Counted from the stretch's first letter, positions 51,055-60,490 are shown. The stretch is 64,000 nucleotides of DNA from Streptomyces sp. SCUT-3 (GCF_014083985.1 NZ_CP046907.1:3634501-3698500); one strand, 5' to 3'. Notes: generated from the letters alone by a model not told the origin. Translations and numbers: made by a program.

Positions 51055-52034
51055 GCGTGAGCGGCAAGCGGTATCTGGTGACCGGGGGCGCGGGCTACGT
51101 GGGCGGTGCGGTCGCCGCCCACCTGCTGGAGGCGGGCCACCGGGTGACGGTGCTGGACGACCTGTCCACCGGGTTCGCCGAGGGCGTCCCCGAGGGCGCG
51201 GAGTTCGTCCGGGGGAGGGTCCAGGACGCCGCGCGGGTCCTGGACCCCTCCTACGACGCCGTGCTGCACTTCGCGGCGTTCTCCCAGGTGGGGGAGTCGG
51301 TCGCCGACCCGGAGAAGTACTGGCGCAACAACGTGGGCGGCAGCATGGACCTGCTGGCGGCCATGCGCGGGGCCGGGGTGCGCCGCCTGGTGTTCTCCTC
51401 CACCGCCGCGACCTACGGCGAGCCGTCCTCGGTGCCGATCACCGAGGACGCGCCCACGGCGCCGACCTCGCCCTACGGCGCCTCGAAGCTGGCGGTGGAC
51501 CACATGATCGCCGGGGAGTGCGCCGCGCACGGCCTGGCCGCCGTCTCCCTGCGGTACTTCAACGTGGCCGGCGCCCACGGGCGGTTCGGGGAGCGGCACG
51601 ACCCCGAGTCGCACCTGATCCCCCTGGTCCTCCAGGTCGCCCTGGGGCGCAGGGAGGCGATCTCCGTCTACGGGGACGACTACCCCACCCCGGACGGCAC
51701 CTGCGTGCGCGACTACATCCACGTCTCCGACCTGGCCGAGGCGCACCTGCTGGCGGTCGAGAAGGCCGTCCCCGGCGAGCACCTGGTGTGCAACCTGGGC
51801 AACGGCGCCGGATTCTCGGTGCGCGAGGTGATCGACACCGTCCGGAAGGTGACCGGGCACCCGGTGCCCGAGGTCGTCGCGCCGCGCCGCGGCGGGGACC
51901 CCGCGGTGCTGGTCGCCTCGGCCGACCGCGCCCGGGAGCGGCTGGGCTGGAAGCCGGCCCGCACGGACCTGGCCGCCATCGTCGCCGACGCGTGGGACTT
52001 CGCCCGGCAGCGCGAGGACCACCGCCGCGGCTGA
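51051..52034 (+). CDS. galE: UDP-glucose 4-epimerase
   Basis: A 327-aa extended SDR. NAD-binding GGAGYVGG, catalytic Ser/Thr in [10 protein letters not shown]-x3-K in [11 protein letters not shown], and ASKLAVDHM with [10 protein letters not shown] are all diagnostic for GalE. It interconverts UDP-glucose and UDP-galactose for the Leloir pathway and for cell-surface polysaccharide precursors. GTG at 51051 overlaps the galT-remnant stop. With galT lost and no galK nearby, the gene more likely serves UDP-galactose supply than galactose catabolism. Confidence 0.93.
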   Translation: MSVSGKRYLVTGGAGYVGGAVAAHLLEAGHRVTVLDDLSTGFAEGVPEGAEFVRGRVQDAARVLDPSYDAVLHFAAFSQVGESVADPEKYWRNNVGGSMDLLAAMRGAGVRRLVFSSTAATYGEPSSVPITEDAPTAPTSPYGASKLAVDHMIAGECAAHGLAAVSLRYFNVAGAHGRFGERHDPESHLIPLVLQVALGRREAISVYGDDYPTPDGTCVRDYIHVSDLAEAHLLAVEKAVPGEHLVCNLGNGAGFSVREVIDTVRKVTGHPVPEVVAPRRGGDPAVLVASADRARERLGWKPARTDLAAIVADAWDFARQREDHRRG

Positions 52035-52099
52035 GCGGCTCCGCCCGCCCCTTTCCCCCGCCTCTTTCCGCCCCCGCCCCTTCCGTCCCCTTCCGCCCC

Positions 52100-52145
52100 C
52101 CGCCCCGCCCCGGCGCCCGTGCCGCGGCGGGGGCGGGGCGGTTTT
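52100..52145 (+). terminator. intrinsic-type terminator with T tract
   Basis: A 12-bp stem (52100-52111 with 52130-52141) followed by TTTT, 65 nt after galE. One of few hairpins here with a T run. The rest of the 336-bp gap contains a TACTCTGATTG stretch (~52180) and no other clear signal. Confidence 0.8.
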
Positions 52146-52370
52146 CCGCAAACGCTCCCCCCGCGGCGGGCGCCGGTCGTACTCTGATTGCGGTGCCGGT
52201 GGGGGCCGGCACTGCAGGGGGCGAGACAAGCAGGTACGGCACCCGGGGTGGGGTGGGCGTAGATGCGGGACCGCGGCGGCGGCCCCCGCAACCAACATCT
52301 CCGCCGTTCGCACCGCATCCCGGGGCCGCACCTGTGGGAACCGCTCCCCGACCCTGGGAGAGAGCCGACG

Positions 52371-53186
52371 ATGGGGCGGATCCGCGTCCTGGTGGCCGAC
52401 GGCCACCGCATCTTCGCCGAGTCGCTCGCGGCCGCGCTGGCCGCCGAGCCCGGTGTCGAGGTGTCCGCCGCGGGCAGCGGCGCAGCCGCTCAGCGCTGCC
52501 TGGACCGGGCCGCCGTCGACGGCCGCCGCTACGACGTCCTGCTCGTGGACGCCGACCTCGGTGCAGGGGCCCCCGGCGCAGGGGCTCCGGCCCCGGCGGC
52601 CACCGCGGCCGCGGCGGGCGCTCCCACCGCGGCGGGTGCTTTCGCGCGGCCCTCCTCCGCGCCCTCCTCCGCATCCTCCGCACCCTCCGTCCGGCAGGCG
52701 GAGCGGCCCGCGCCCGACGGCATGGGGCTGCTCCTGCGTGTCCGCGCCGACCACCCGGGCACCCGCGCCGTCGTCCTGGCCGAGCGGGACGATCCCCGCC
52801 GCGCCACGCAGGCGCTCCAGGCCGGTGCCCTCGGCTGGGTGGCCAAGGACTGCTCCCTCGACCGCCTGCTCGCCGTGGTGCGCGGCGTCCTGCGGGACGA
52901 GACGCACCTGCCGCCCGCCCTGCTCACCGGCGTCCTGCGGGAGCTCACCGCGACCCGCCGCCACCGCACGGAGAGCGAGCGGCTGGTGGAGTCCCTCACC
53001 CCGCGGGAGCAGGAAGTGCTGCGGTGCATGGTGGCCGGCCTGGGGCGCCAGGCGGTCGCCGAGCGCCTCTACCTCTCCCCGCACACCGTGCGCACCCACA
53101 TGCAGAACGTCCTGGGGAAGCTGGGCGTGCACTCCACCCTCGCGGCGGTGGCCCTGGCCCGCCGGGCCGGGGTCGAGCCCGTCTGA
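52371..53186 (+). CDS. NarL/LuxR-type response regulator with low-complexity insert
   Basis: A 271-aa protein. The receiver begins RIRVLVADGHRIFAESL and keeps the acceptor Asp60 (YDVLLVDADL), although the second acidic-pocket residue is Gly11. Between beta-3 and alpha-3 about 45 residues of Ala/Pro/Ser/Gly repeats (64-108) are inserted. The second half of the receiver resumes with GMGLLLRVRADHPGTRAVVL, and the HTH (about 205-262) has LTPREQEVLRCMVAGLGRQA and SPHTVRTHMQNVLGKLGVHS. No adjacent sensor kinase. ATG at 52371 with GGGAGAGAG upstream. It is close in type to the regulator at 50141 and may be its paralogue. Confidence 0.88.
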   Translation: MGRIRVLVADGHRIFAESLAAALAAEPGVEVSAAGSGAAAQRCLDRAAVDGRRYDVLLVDADLGAGAPGAGAPAPAATAAAAGAPTAAGAFARPSSAPSSASSAPSVRQAERPAPDGMGLLLRVRADHPGTRAVVLAERDDPRRATQALQAGALGWVAKDCSLDRLLAVVRGVLRDETHLPPALLTGVLRELTATRRHRTESERLVESLTPREQEVLRCMVAGLGRQAVAERLYLSPHTVRTHMQNVLGKLGVHSTLAAVALARRAGVEPV

Positions 53187-53257
53187 CCCGCACGGCCGTC
53201 CGCCGGTCCTGCCCCGCCAGTTCTGCCGGTCCTGCCGGTCCTGCTGCGTCGGCCGTG

Positions 53258-53755
53258 TCAGCCGGGGACGTTGTCGAACGGGGCGGTCAGCTGCCGCAGC
53301 AGCCCGGCCAGCACCTCCCGCTGCTCCGGCGACAGCTCGCCGAGGATGGCGCGTTCCTGGGCCAGCAGTCCGGCCAGCGCCTGGTCCGCCCGGTCCCGGC
53401 CCAGGCCGGTGAGCCGGACGAGGACCCCGCGCCGGTCGGTGGGGTCGGGCAGCCGCTCCACCAGGCCCTTCTTGGCCAGCCGGTCGATGCGGTTGGTCAT
53501 GGTGCCCGAGGTCACCAGGGTCTGGGTCAGCAACTGGCCGGGGGAGAGCTGGTAGGGGTCGCCCGCGCGGCGCAGTGCGGTGAGGACATCGAACTCCCAC
53601 GGCTCCAGGCAGTGCTCGGAGAACGCCAGCCGCCGGGCGCGGTCCAGGTGCCGGGCCAGCCGGCTGACCCGGCTGAGTACCTCGAGCGGCTCCACGTCGA
53701 GGTCCGGGCGCTCACGGCGCCACGCAGCCACCAGGCGGTCGACCTCGTCCTCCAT
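53258..53755 (-). CDS. MarR-family transcriptional regulator
   Basis: A 165-aa winged-helix repressor. The DNA-binding part is clear: PGQLLTQTLVTSGTMTNRID and LAKKGLVERLPDPTDRRGVL, with helix dimerisation segments on both sides. ATG at 53755 was chosen because longer starts run into the operator. It is divergent from the tam-like methyltransferase gene over 122 bp that contain a good MarR palindrome, so it probably represses both genes. The ligand is unknown. Confidence 0.92.
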   Translation of the reverse strand: MEDEVDRLVAAWRRERPDLDVEPLEVLSRVSRLARHLDRARRLAFSEHCLEPWEFDVLTALRRAGDPYQLSPGQLLTQTLVTSGTMTNRIDRLAKKGLVERLPDPTDRRGVLVRLTGLGRDRADQALAGLLAQERAILGELSPEQREVLAGLLRQLTAPFDNVPG

Positions 53756-53789
53756 GGCGATCAGTGTAGTGGTTCTGTCGATGTGAAGT

Positions 53790-53807
53790 CTCTTGACGTC
53801 GAGATAC
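53790..53807. promoter_or_regulatory. MarR-type operator
   Basis: TCTTGACGTCGAGATA (53791-53806) is a near-perfect palindrome, CT[T/C]GAC-GTC[G/A]AG, of the ATCTTGA-TCAAGAT type bound by many MarR proteins. It lies 35 bp before the repressor gene and 71 bp before the methyltransferase. Confidence 0.65.
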
Positions 53808-53877
53808 CTTGCGCGGTGCAATGACGGTGGCCCCGGCAGTACCGCGAAGCGCCGGAACGACCCGGAAAGAGGCAGCG

Positions 53878-54693
53878 ATGTCCGACACCACCTGGGACCC
53901 CGAACAGTACCTCCGCCACGCCGACCACCGGACCCGCGCGCTCCGCGACCTCCTGGCCCGCGTCCCGGCCCTCCCCGGCGACCCGCCCCGCATCACCGAC
54001 GTCGGCTGCGGCCCCGGCAACACCACGGCCCTCCTCACCGACCGGTGGCCCACCGCCCTCGTCACCGGCCTGGACAACTCGGCCGAGATGCTCGCCGCCG
54101 CCCGCCGGTACGCCGGCCCCACCCCGGGCGGCGGCCGCATCGACTTCCGGCCCGCCGACGCCACCGAGTGGTCCCCGTCCCCGGACGAGCCCTGCGACCT
54201 GATCGTCACCAACGCCGCGCTCCAGTGGGTCCCCGGCCACCCCGACCGCTTCCCCGACTGGATCGCCGGCCTCGCGCCCGGCGGCGTCCTCGCCCTCCAG
54301 GTCCCCGACAACTTCGACGCCCCCACCCACACCCTCCTCGCCGAGCTCCTCTCCTCGCCCCGCTGGAAGGCCCGCCTGGGCCGGCTCGCCCACCGCCCCG
54401 TGCACATCCTCGACCCCGCCGGATACCTGGACCGGCTCGTCGCGCTCGGCTGCACCGCCGACGTCTGGCAGACCACCTACCTCCAGTTGCTCCACGGGGA
54501 GGACGCCGTCCTCGAATGGACCAAGGGCACGGCCCTCCGACCCGCCCTCACCGCCCTGGCCGACGACCCGGCGGCCCGCGAGGAACTCGTCGGCCAGTAC
54601 CGCGACCTGCTCCGCGACGCCTACCCGCCCGGCCCCGCGGGCACCGTCCTGCCCTTCCGCCGCACCTTCGCCGTCGCCCGCAAGGAGGCGTGA
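53878..54693 (+). CDS. trans-aconitate 2-methyltransferase-like SAM methyltransferase
   Basis: A 271-aa class I methyltransferase. SAM motif ITDVGCGPGNTTALL, post-I acidic VTGLDNSAEML, and the Tam-specific segments SDTTWDPEQYLRHADHRTR at the N-terminus, VTNAALQWVPGHPD and TYLQLLHGEDAVLEWTKGTA identify the family. Tam esterifies trans-aconitate, relieving inhibition of the citric acid cycle. ATG at 53878 with AAAGAGG upstream; an ATG at 53809 would run through the promoter. Probably regulated by the divergent MarR protein. Confidence 0.9.
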   Translation: MSDTTWDPEQYLRHADHRTRALRDLLARVPALPGDPPRITDVGCGPGNTTALLTDRWPTALVTGLDNSAEMLAAARRYAGPTPGGGRIDFRPADATEWSPSPDEPCDLIVTNAALQWVPGHPDRFPDWIAGLAPGGVLALQVPDNFDAPTHTLLAELLSSPRWKARLGRLAHRPVHILDPAGYLDRLVALGCTADVWQTTYLQLLHGEDAVLEWTKGTALRPALTALADDPAAREELVGQYRDLLRDAYPPGPAGTVLPFRRTFAVARKEA

Positions 54694-54809
54694 CGCGGCA
54701 GGCCCTCGGCCCCGCACTTCCCCGGCCCCGCACTTCCCCGGCCCCGCACTTCCCCGGCCCCGTGCGGCCCCGGTCCCGTACGGCCCACGTTCGGGCCCGG
54801 GTACGCGAA

Positions 54810-54842
54810 CGGGGAGCCGCAGCGTGGTGCTGCGGCTCCCCG
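54810..54842. terminator. bidirectional terminator hairpin
   Basis: A perfect 14-bp stem (54810-54823 with 54829-54842), 5-nt loop, between the convergent methyltransferase and TetR genes. A run of ccccggccccgcactt repeats (54708-54760) precedes it. Confidence 0.85.
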
Positions 54843-54887
54843 GACGGTGGCGGCGGTGCGGGCGGTGCGCCCGCCCCGCGGCTCGGC

Positions 54888-55589
54888 TCAGCTCTTGCGG
54901 TGCCCTATCAGGCGCGGCTTGGGCTCCATGCCGTCGAGGCCGTGCCACGCCAGGTTCACCAGGTGCGCGGCGACCTCGGCCTTCTTCGGCTTGCGCACGT
55001 CCAGCCACCACTGGCCGGTCAGCGCCACCATGCCCACCAGCATCTGCGCGTACATGGGTGCCAGCTTCGGGTCGAAGCCCCGGTTCTTGAACTCCATCCC
55101 CAGGATGTCCTCCACCTGGGTGGCGATGTCGCTGATCAGCGAGGCGAACGTGCCGGTCGACTGTGCGACGGGGGAGTCGCGGACCAGGATCCGGAAGCCG
55201 TCCGTCGACTGCTCGATGTAGTCCAGCAGCGCGAACGCCGCCTGCTCCAGCAGCTCCCGGGGGTGCCCCCCGGTCAGAGCGCCCGTCACCATGTCCAACA
55301 GCATCCGCATCTCCCTGTCCACCACGACGGCGTACAGGCCCTCCTTGCCGCCGAAGTGCTCGTACACCACCGGTTTGGAGACTCCCGCCTTCGAGGCGAT
55401 CTCCTCCACCGACGTGCCCTCGAAGCCGCGCTCGGCGAACAGGGCCCGGCCGACGTCCAGGAGCTGCTCGCGGCGCTCCTTGCCCGTCATCCGCACCCGG
55501 GCACGACCCGCGGGCCGGGTGCGCCGGCCGTTCGTCCTGCTCTCGGTGCTTCCGTTGCCGCTGTCGTCGATCGCCACGACAACCATCAT
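54888..55589 (-). CDS. TetR-family regulator of the desaturase operon
   Basis: A 233-aa TetR protein. After a basic, Ser/Thr/Arg-rich N-terminus (about 1-35) the HTH is textbook: LFAERGFEGTSVEEIASKAG and SKPVVYEHFGGKEGLYAVVV. The ligand domain has WWLDVRKPKKAEVAAHLVN. ATG at 55589 overlaps the desaturase stop (ATGA), so the repressor is co-expressed with its probable target. This desaturase-TetR pairing suggests an acyl-CoA-sensing repressor of membrane-lipid unsaturation. Confidence 0.92.
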   Translation of the reverse strand: MMVVVAIDDSGNGSTESRTNGRRTRPAGRARVRMTGKERREQLLDVGRALFAERGFEGTSVEEIASKAGVSKPVVYEHFGGKEGLYAVVVDREMRMLLDMVTGALTGGHPRELLEQAAFALLDYIEQSTDGFRILVRDSPVAQSTGTFASLISDIATQVEDILGMEFKNRGFDPKLAPMYAQMLVGMVALTGQWWLDVRKPKKAEVAAHLVNLAWHGLDGMEPKPRLIGHRKS

Positions 55590-56596
55590 GCCGCCTTGGC
55601 GGGCGTCTCCTCCCGGAGGACCGCCCCCTGGCGGCGGGCGGCGATCCGGTCCGCGTCCGGCCAGCGCACGTGCGACGCCCAGCCCAGCTGCTCGAACCAG
55701 CGGATCAGCCGGGCGCTGGAGTCGACCTGCCCCCTCAGCACGCCGTGCCGTGCGCTGGTCGGGTCCGCGTGGTGCAGGTTGTGCCAGGACTCGCCGCACG
55801 ACAGGACCGCGAGCCACCACACGTTCCCGGAGCGGTCGCGGGACCGGAACGGGCGCTTGCCCACCGCGTGGCAGATGGAGTTGATCGACCAGGTCACGTG
55901 GTGCAGCAGCGCCACCCGGACCAGGGAGCCCCAGAAGAACGCCGTCAGCGCGCCCGTCCACGACATGGTCACCAGGCCGCCCACCAGCGGCGGGATCGCC
56001 AGGGAGACGACGGTCCACAGGGCGAACTGCCGGGAGATCCGGCGGATCGCCGGGTCCTTGATCAGGTCCGGTGCGTACTTGTGCTGCGGCGTCCGCTCCT
56101 CGTCGAACATCCAGCCCATGTGGGCCCACCACAGGCCCTTCAGCAGCGCGGGAACCGTCTCCCCGTACCGCCACGGGGAGTGGGGGTCGCCCTCGGCGTC
56201 GGAGAACTTGTGGTGCTTGCGGTGGTCGGCGACCCAGCGCACGACCGGTCCCTCGACGGCCAGCGAGCCGGCGATCGCCAGGGCGATCCGCAGCGGCCGC
56301 TTGGCCCGGAACGAGCCGTGGGTGAAGTAGCGGTGGAAGCCGACGGTGATGCCGTGGCAGCCGATGAAGTACATGACGACCATCAGGGTGAGGTCCAGCC
56401 AGCTCACCCCCCACCCCCAGGCCAGCGGCACCGCCGCGACCAGTGCGAGGAACGGCACTGCGATGAACAGTCCCAGGGTGATCTGTTCGAGCGATCCCTT
56501 GCGGTCCCCGCCGAGGGTGGCGCTGGGGAGGGGGGTGACGGTGGTGTCGGGGCTCCGTCCGGGAGCGTCGTCGATCACGTTGGGGGGTGGGGTCAT
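55586..56596 (-). CDS. membrane fatty acid/acyl-CoA desaturase
   Basis: A 336-aa Delta-9-type desaturase. Three His boxes ligate the diiron centre: HRYFTH (88-93), HRKHH (125-129) and HNLHH (272-276). Four transmembrane segments surround them. It introduces a cis double bond into acyl chains to adjust membrane fluidity. ATG at 56596. A cluster of TACGG/CCGTA inverted repeats 35-60 bp upstream and the overlapping tetR gene indicate feedback control. Confidence 0.95.
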   Translation of the reverse strand: MTPPPNVIDDAPGRSPDTTVTPLPSATLGGDRKGSLEQITLGLFIAVPFLALVAAVPLAWGWGVSWLDLTLMVVMYFIGCHGITVGFHRYFTHGSFRAKRPLRIALAIAGSLAVEGPVVRWVADHRKHHKFSDAEGDPHSPWRYGETVPALLKGLWWAHMGWMFDEERTPQHKYAPDLIKDPAIRRISRQFALWTVVSLAIPPLVGGLVTMSWTGALTAFFWGSLVRVALLHHVTWSINSICHAVGKRPFRSRDRSGNVWWLAVLSCGESWHNLHHADPTSARHGVLRGQVDSSARLIRWFEQLGWASHVRWPDADRIAARRQGAVLREETPAKAA

Positions 56597-56629
56597 GTGG
56601 GGGTCCTGCCTGGGGGGTCGGTACGTGCC

Positions 56630-56657
56630 TACGGAACCGTAAGTTACGGCAACGTAA
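56630..56657. promoter_or_regulatory. overlapping inverted repeats, TetR operator array
   Basis: Three overlapping dyads: TACGG-AA-CCGTA (56630-56641), CCGTAA-G-TTACGG (56637-56649) and TTACG-GCAA-CGTAA (56644-56657). They lie 34-61 bp before the desaturase start. Tandem sites for the co-transcribed TetR protein are the simplest reading. Confidence 0.7.
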
Positions 56658-56718
56658 GTATGCAGGTCTCAGGCTCGCCGGGACAGCCCCGTGCAATCCC
56701 TTCGTCGGACGGGAGGGT

Positions 56719-56766
56719 CGCGGGGAGGGATGCGGGGAGGGGTGCGGGGAGGGGTGCGGGGAGGGA
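56719..56766. repeat. four tandem 12-bp G-rich repeats
   Basis: Unit tgcggggagggg repeated four times with small variations (56719-56730, 56731-56742, 56743-56754, 56755-56766). Runs of 3-4 G recur every few bases, so the + strand could form G-quadruplexes. It sits between the desaturase promoter and tRNA-Gln. Confidence 0.8.
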
Positions 56767-56902
56767 AACCGGGCCTGTTCGGCCGTCCGGGTGACCCGAA
56801 GTGCCGGGCCGTATCGTCGCGTGGAGGGGCGGCGGTGCGGCATAGTAGGTTCCGCGCGAGGCGCGCCGCCCGGAGAACGGGCACGGCGTCCTTTTTTGTC
56901 CA

Positions 56903-56973
56903 TCCCGGGTCGTCCAAGGGCAGGACCGCTGATTTTGGTTCAGCAGATGGGGGTTCGAGTCCTCCCCCGGGAG
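56903..56973 (+). tRNA. tRNA-Gln (anticodon TTG)
   Basis: A full cloverleaf can be folded: acceptor TCCCGGG/CCCGGGA, D stem GTCC/GGAC, anticodon stem GCTGA/TCAGC with loop TTTTGGT (anticodon TTG, reads CAA/CAG), and T arm GGGGG-TTCGAGT-CCTCC with one G-U pair. Discriminator is G73; CCA is not encoded. CTTTTTT lies just upstream. The position before glmU is conserved in Streptomyces, as I recall. Confidence 0.95.
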
Positions 56974-57088
56974 CAGGGGACGCAACCGGGTCCCGGCCGC
57001 ACGGCCGGGACCCGGCCGTGTGTCGGGAGCGGGGCACCCCGGTATCCTGCGGATGTCCAGCACCCGAAAGCGCCGAGGAGCCACTGCA

Positions 57089-58537
57089 GTGAGCCCCACC
57101 CGTCCGGCTGCCGTCGTCGTCCTCGCCGCGGGTGAGGGCACCCGCATGAAGTCGGCCACCCCCAAGGTCCTGCACACCCTGTGCGGACGGTCCCTCCTGG
57201 GCCACGTCGTGGCGTCGGCGTCGGCGCTGGAGCCCGAACACGTCGTCGTGGTCGTCGGCCACCGGCGCGAGCTGGTCGCCGGGCACCTGGCCGAGATCGC
57301 CCCCGGCGTGCGCACCGCGGTGCAGGAGGAGCAGAACGGCACCGGCCACGCCGTGCGCACGGCGCTGGAGTCGCTGGCCGCCGAGGGCCTGACGTTCGAC
57401 GGCACGGTCGTGGTCACCTGCGGCGACACCCCGCTGCTGACGCCGGCCACCCTCCGGGCGCTGGCCGACGCGCACGCCGCCGAGGGCAACGCGGTCACCG
57501 TGCTCAGCGCGAAGCTCCCCGACCCCACCGGCTACGGCCGGATCGTGCGCGAGAGCGACGGCTCGGTCTCGGGGATCGTGGAGCACAAGGACGCCACCCA
57601 CGAGCAGCGGACGGTCGACGAGATCAACTCCGGCGTCTACGCCTTCGACGGCCGCCTGCTGGGCGAGGCGCTCTCGCGGGTGACCACGGACAACGTCCAG
57701 GGCGAGGAGTACCTCACCGACACCCTGGCGATCCTGCGCGCGGCCGGCCACCGGGTCGGCGCGGTGGTCGCCGCCGACCACCGGGAGATCCTGGGCATCA
57801 ACGACCGGGTCCAACTGGCGGCCGCCCGGCGGATCCTGAACGACCGCCTGCTCGAGGACGCGATGCGGGCCGGGGTGACGGTGGTCGACCCGGCGTCCAC
57901 CTGGCTGGACGTCACCGTCACCGTCGAGCAGGACGTGCTGGTGCACCCCAACACCCGCCTGTACGGGGCGACGCACCTGGCGACGGGGTGCGAGGTCGGC
58001 CCGGACTGCACGCTGACCGACACCTCGGTGGGCGCGGGCGCGCGGGTGCAGAGCACGGTGGCGGACGGCGCGGAGATCGGCGAGGAGGCGGGCGTCGGCC
58101 CGTTCGCCTACCTGCGCCCCGGAACCAGGCTCGGCCGGAAGGCCAAGGCGGGCGCGTACGTGGAGATGAAGAACGCCGAGGTCGGCGAGGGCTCCAAGGT
58201 GCCGCACCTGTCCTACGTGGGCGACGCCACGATCGGCGAGTACAGCAACATCGGCGCGGCGAGCGTGTTCGTCAACTACGACGGGGTCGAGAAGCACCGC
58301 ACCACGATCGGCAGCCACTGCCGGACCGGCTCGGACAACATGTTCGTGGCCCCGGTCGCAGTCGGGGACGGCGCGTACACCGCGGCGGGCTCCGTGATCA
58401 CCAGGAACGTCCCGCCCGGTGCGCTGGCGGTCGCCCGCGGCCAGCAGCGCAACATCGAGGGGTGGGTGGCCCGCAAGCGCCCCGGCACCGCCGCGGCGAA
58501 GGCGGCCGAGGAAGCCGCAGGACCGGAAGAAGCGTGA
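57089..58537 (+). CDS. glmU: bifunctional GlmU (glucosamine-1-P acetyltransferase/UDP-GlcNAc pyrophosphorylase)
   Basis: A 482-aa enzyme that makes UDP-GlcNAc for peptidoglycan. N-terminal nucleotidyltransferase (about 10-240) with the [11 protein letters not shown] motif, QNGTGHAV and CGDTPLL; C-terminal left-handed beta-helix (about 260-460) with hexapeptide repeats, [20 protein letters not shown] and the acetyltransferase His/Tyr region [13 protein letters not shown] basic/Ala-rich tail follows. GTG at 57089 with GGAG 9 nt upstream gives the usual length; longer starts lack support. prs follows after 133 bp. Confidence 0.97.
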   Translation: MSPTRPAAVVVLAAGEGTRMKSATPKVLHTLCGRSLLGHVVASASALEPEHVVVVVGHRRELVAGHLAEIAPGVRTAVQEEQNGTGHAVRTALESLAAEGLTFDGTVVVTCGDTPLLTPATLRALADAHAAEGNAVTVLSAKLPDPTGYGRIVRESDGSVSGIVEHKDATHEQRTVDEINSGVYAFDGRLLGEALSRVTTDNVQGEEYLTDTLAILRAAGHRVGAVVAADHREILGINDRVQLAAARRILNDRLLEDAMRAGVTVVDPASTWLDVTVTVEQDVLVHPNTRLYGATHLATGCEVGPDCTLTDTSVGAGARVQSTVADGAEIGEEAGVGPFAYLRPGTRLGRKAKAGAYVEMKNAEVGEGSKVPHLSYVGDATIGEYSNIGAASVFVNYDGVEKHRTTIGSHCRTGSDNMFVAPVAVGDGAYTAAGSVITRNVPPGALAVARGQQRNIEGWVARKRPGTAAAKAAEEAAGPEEA

Positions 58538-58670
58538 CGCGGAGCACGGTACCGGGAGGCCCGCCCGGCGTCCGTCACGGCCCGGCGGGGCTTACCGTAT
58601 TTAGTGCACATATATCCACAGGCGGGCATCGTGGGGGCGCCGCCGCAGTGAACACCGAGGAGCCTGTGCT

Positions 58671-59648
58671 GTGACCGGGATCAAGACGACCGGTGAGAAG
58701 AAGCTGATGCTCTTCTCCGGCCGCGCCCACCCCGAACTGGCGGAGGAGGTGGCACGGCGGCTGGGTATCAACCTGGTGCCGACCAAGGCCTTCGACTTCG
58801 CCAACGGCGAGATCTACGTCCGCTTCATGGAGTCGGCGCGAGGCAGCGACGCCTTCGTCATCCAGAGCCACACCGCTCCGATCAACAAGTGGATCATGGA
58901 GCAGCTGATCATGGTCGACGCGCTCAAGCGGGCCTCCGCCAAGCGCATCACCGTGATCGTCCCGTTCTACGGCTACGCCCGCCAGGACAAGAAGCACCGC
59001 GGACGCGAGCCGATCTCGGCCCGCCTGATGGCCGACCTGTTCAAGACCGCGGGCGCCGACCGCCTGCTCGCGGTGGACCTGCACACCTCGCAGATCCAGG
59101 GCTTCTTCGACGGCCCCGTGGACCACATGTTCGCGCTGCCGCTGCTGGCCGACTACGTCGGCACCAAGGTGGACCGGTCGAAGCTGACCGTGGTCTCCCC
59201 GGACGCCGGCCGGGTGCGCGTGGCGGACCAGTGGTGCGACCGCCTCGGCGCGCCGCTGGCGATCGTGCACAAGCGCCGCGACCCGGACGTGGCCAACCAG
59301 GTGTCGGTGCACGAGGTCGTCGGTGACGTGAAGGGCCGCGTCTGCGTCCTCGTGGACGACATGATCGACACCGGCGGCACGATCTGCGCCGCCGCGGACG
59401 CCCTGTTCGCCAACGGCGCCGAGGACGTCATCGTGGCCGCGACCCACGGCGTGCTCTCCGGCCCGGCCGCGGACCGGCTGAAGAACTCCAAGGTGAGCGA
59501 GTTCATCTTCACCGACACCCTGCCGACGCCGGGCGAGCTGGAGCTGGACAAGATCACGGTCCTGTCGATGGCCCCGACGATCGCCAACGCGATCCGCGAG
59601 GTCTTCGAGGACGGCTCGGTGACCAGCCTCTTCGAGGGCGCCCACTGA
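58671..59648 (+). CDS. prs: ribose-phosphate pyrophosphokinase
   Basis: A 325-aa class I PRPP synthetase. Motifs: MLFSGRAHPELAEEVARRLG, flexible loop YGYARQDKKHRGREPISA, metal site VDLHTSQIQGFFDGPVDH and the PRPP-binding loop VLVDDMIDTGGTI. It makes PRPP for nucleotides, His and Trp. GTG at 58671 with GAGGAG upstream. An unusual AT-rich island (58590-58620) about 50-80 bp upstream probably holds the promoter. Confidence 0.97.
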   Translation: MTGIKTTGEKKLMLFSGRAHPELAEEVARRLGINLVPTKAFDFANGEIYVRFMESARGSDAFVIQSHTAPINKWIMEQLIMVDALKRASAKRITVIVPFYGYARQDKKHRGREPISARLMADLFKTAGADRLLAVDLHTSQIQGFFDGPVDHMFALPLLADYVGTKVDRSKLTVVSPDAGRVRVADQWCDRLGAPLAIVHKRRDPDVANQVSVHEVVGDVKGRVCVLVDDMIDTGGTICAAADALFANGAEDVIVAATHGVLSGPAADRLKNSKVSEFIFTDTLPTPGELELDKITVLSMAPTIANAIREVFEDGSVTSLFEGAH

Positions 59649-59709
59649 CCCGGTACCCCTGACCCGGTACCACTGACCCGGACCGCCCGTGCGGCCCCGT
59701 CGGTCCTGT

Positions 59710-59743
59710 CCGCCCCGGCCCCGGCCCCCCGGTGCCGGGGCGG
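59710..59743 (+). terminator. terminator after prs
   Basis: A 10-bp stem (59710-59719 with 59734-59743) followed by TCCGATTTCG. Before it the unit ctgacccggtacc is repeated three times (59647-59683). TAGACT at 59774-59779 may be the -10 of rplY. Confidence 0.7.
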
Positions 59744-59902
59744 TCCGATTTCGTCCGTTGCCTCCCCGCCGGGTAGACTCACCGGGTTGCTCGGCGAGGG
59801 AGGCCGCGCCCGTTCGCGGCACTCCGTTATCGACGCGCCATTCGTACGCCCGTCGCGGGCCCGAGCGACTGTGTCCCATCCGGTTGTCTCGTAGGAGTTC
59901 CC

Positions 59903-60490
59903 GTGTCCGAGGTCCGTATCGTCGCAGAGTCCCGCACCGAGTTCGGCAAGGGTGCCGCCCGCCGCGCCCGCCGTGAGGGCAAGGTCCCCGGTGTCGTCTA
60001 CGGGCACGGCGCCGAGCCGCAGCACGTCAACCTTCCGGGCCACGAGCTGATGCTCGCCCTGAAGACCCCCAACGTCCTGATCGCCCTCGAGGTGGACGGC
60101 AAGACCGAGCTGGTCCTGCCGAAGGCCGTGCAGCGCGAGGCCATCCGCGGCTTCCTGCGCCACGTCGACCTGCTCCAGGTCAAGCGCGGCGAGAAGGTCA
60201 CCGTCGAGATCCCGGTGCACGTCGAGGGCGACCTGGCCCCGGGTGCCTTCCTGGTCGAGAACGTGCTGAGCACCCTGCCGGTCGAGGCCGAGGCCACCCA
60301 CCTGCCGGAGTCGGTCACCGTCTCCGTCGAGGGCCTGGCAGCCGGCGACTCGATCGCCGCCAAGGACGTCGTGCTGCCCAAGGGCACCACGCTGGCCGTC
60401 GACGAGGACGCCGTGGTCGTCCAGATCCTGGCCGCGCAGGCCGAGGAGCCCGCGGGCGAGGGTGCCGAGGCCGAGGGCGCCGAGGCCTGA
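59903..60490 (+). CDS. rplY: 50S ribosomal protein L25/general stress protein Ctc
   Basis: A 195-aa long-form L25 (Ctc/TL5). The N-terminal 5S-rRNA-binding domain (about 1-95) has [34 protein letters not shown]; the C-terminal TL5 domain (about 96-180) follows, and an acidic Glu/Ala tail ends the protein ([14 protein letters not shown]). GTG at 59903 with AGGAG 5 nt upstream. It is followed by pth, the order seen in many actinobacteria. Confidence 0.97.
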   Translation: MSEVRIVAESRTEFGKGAARRARREGKVPGVVYGHGAEPQHVNLPGHELMLALKTPNVLIALEVDGKTELVLPKAVQREAIRGFLRHVDLLQVKRGEKVTVEIPVHVEGDLAPGAFLVENVLSTLPVEAEATHLPESVTVSVEGLAAGDSIAAKDVVLPKGTTLAVDEDAVVVQILAAQAEEPAGEGAEAEGAEA

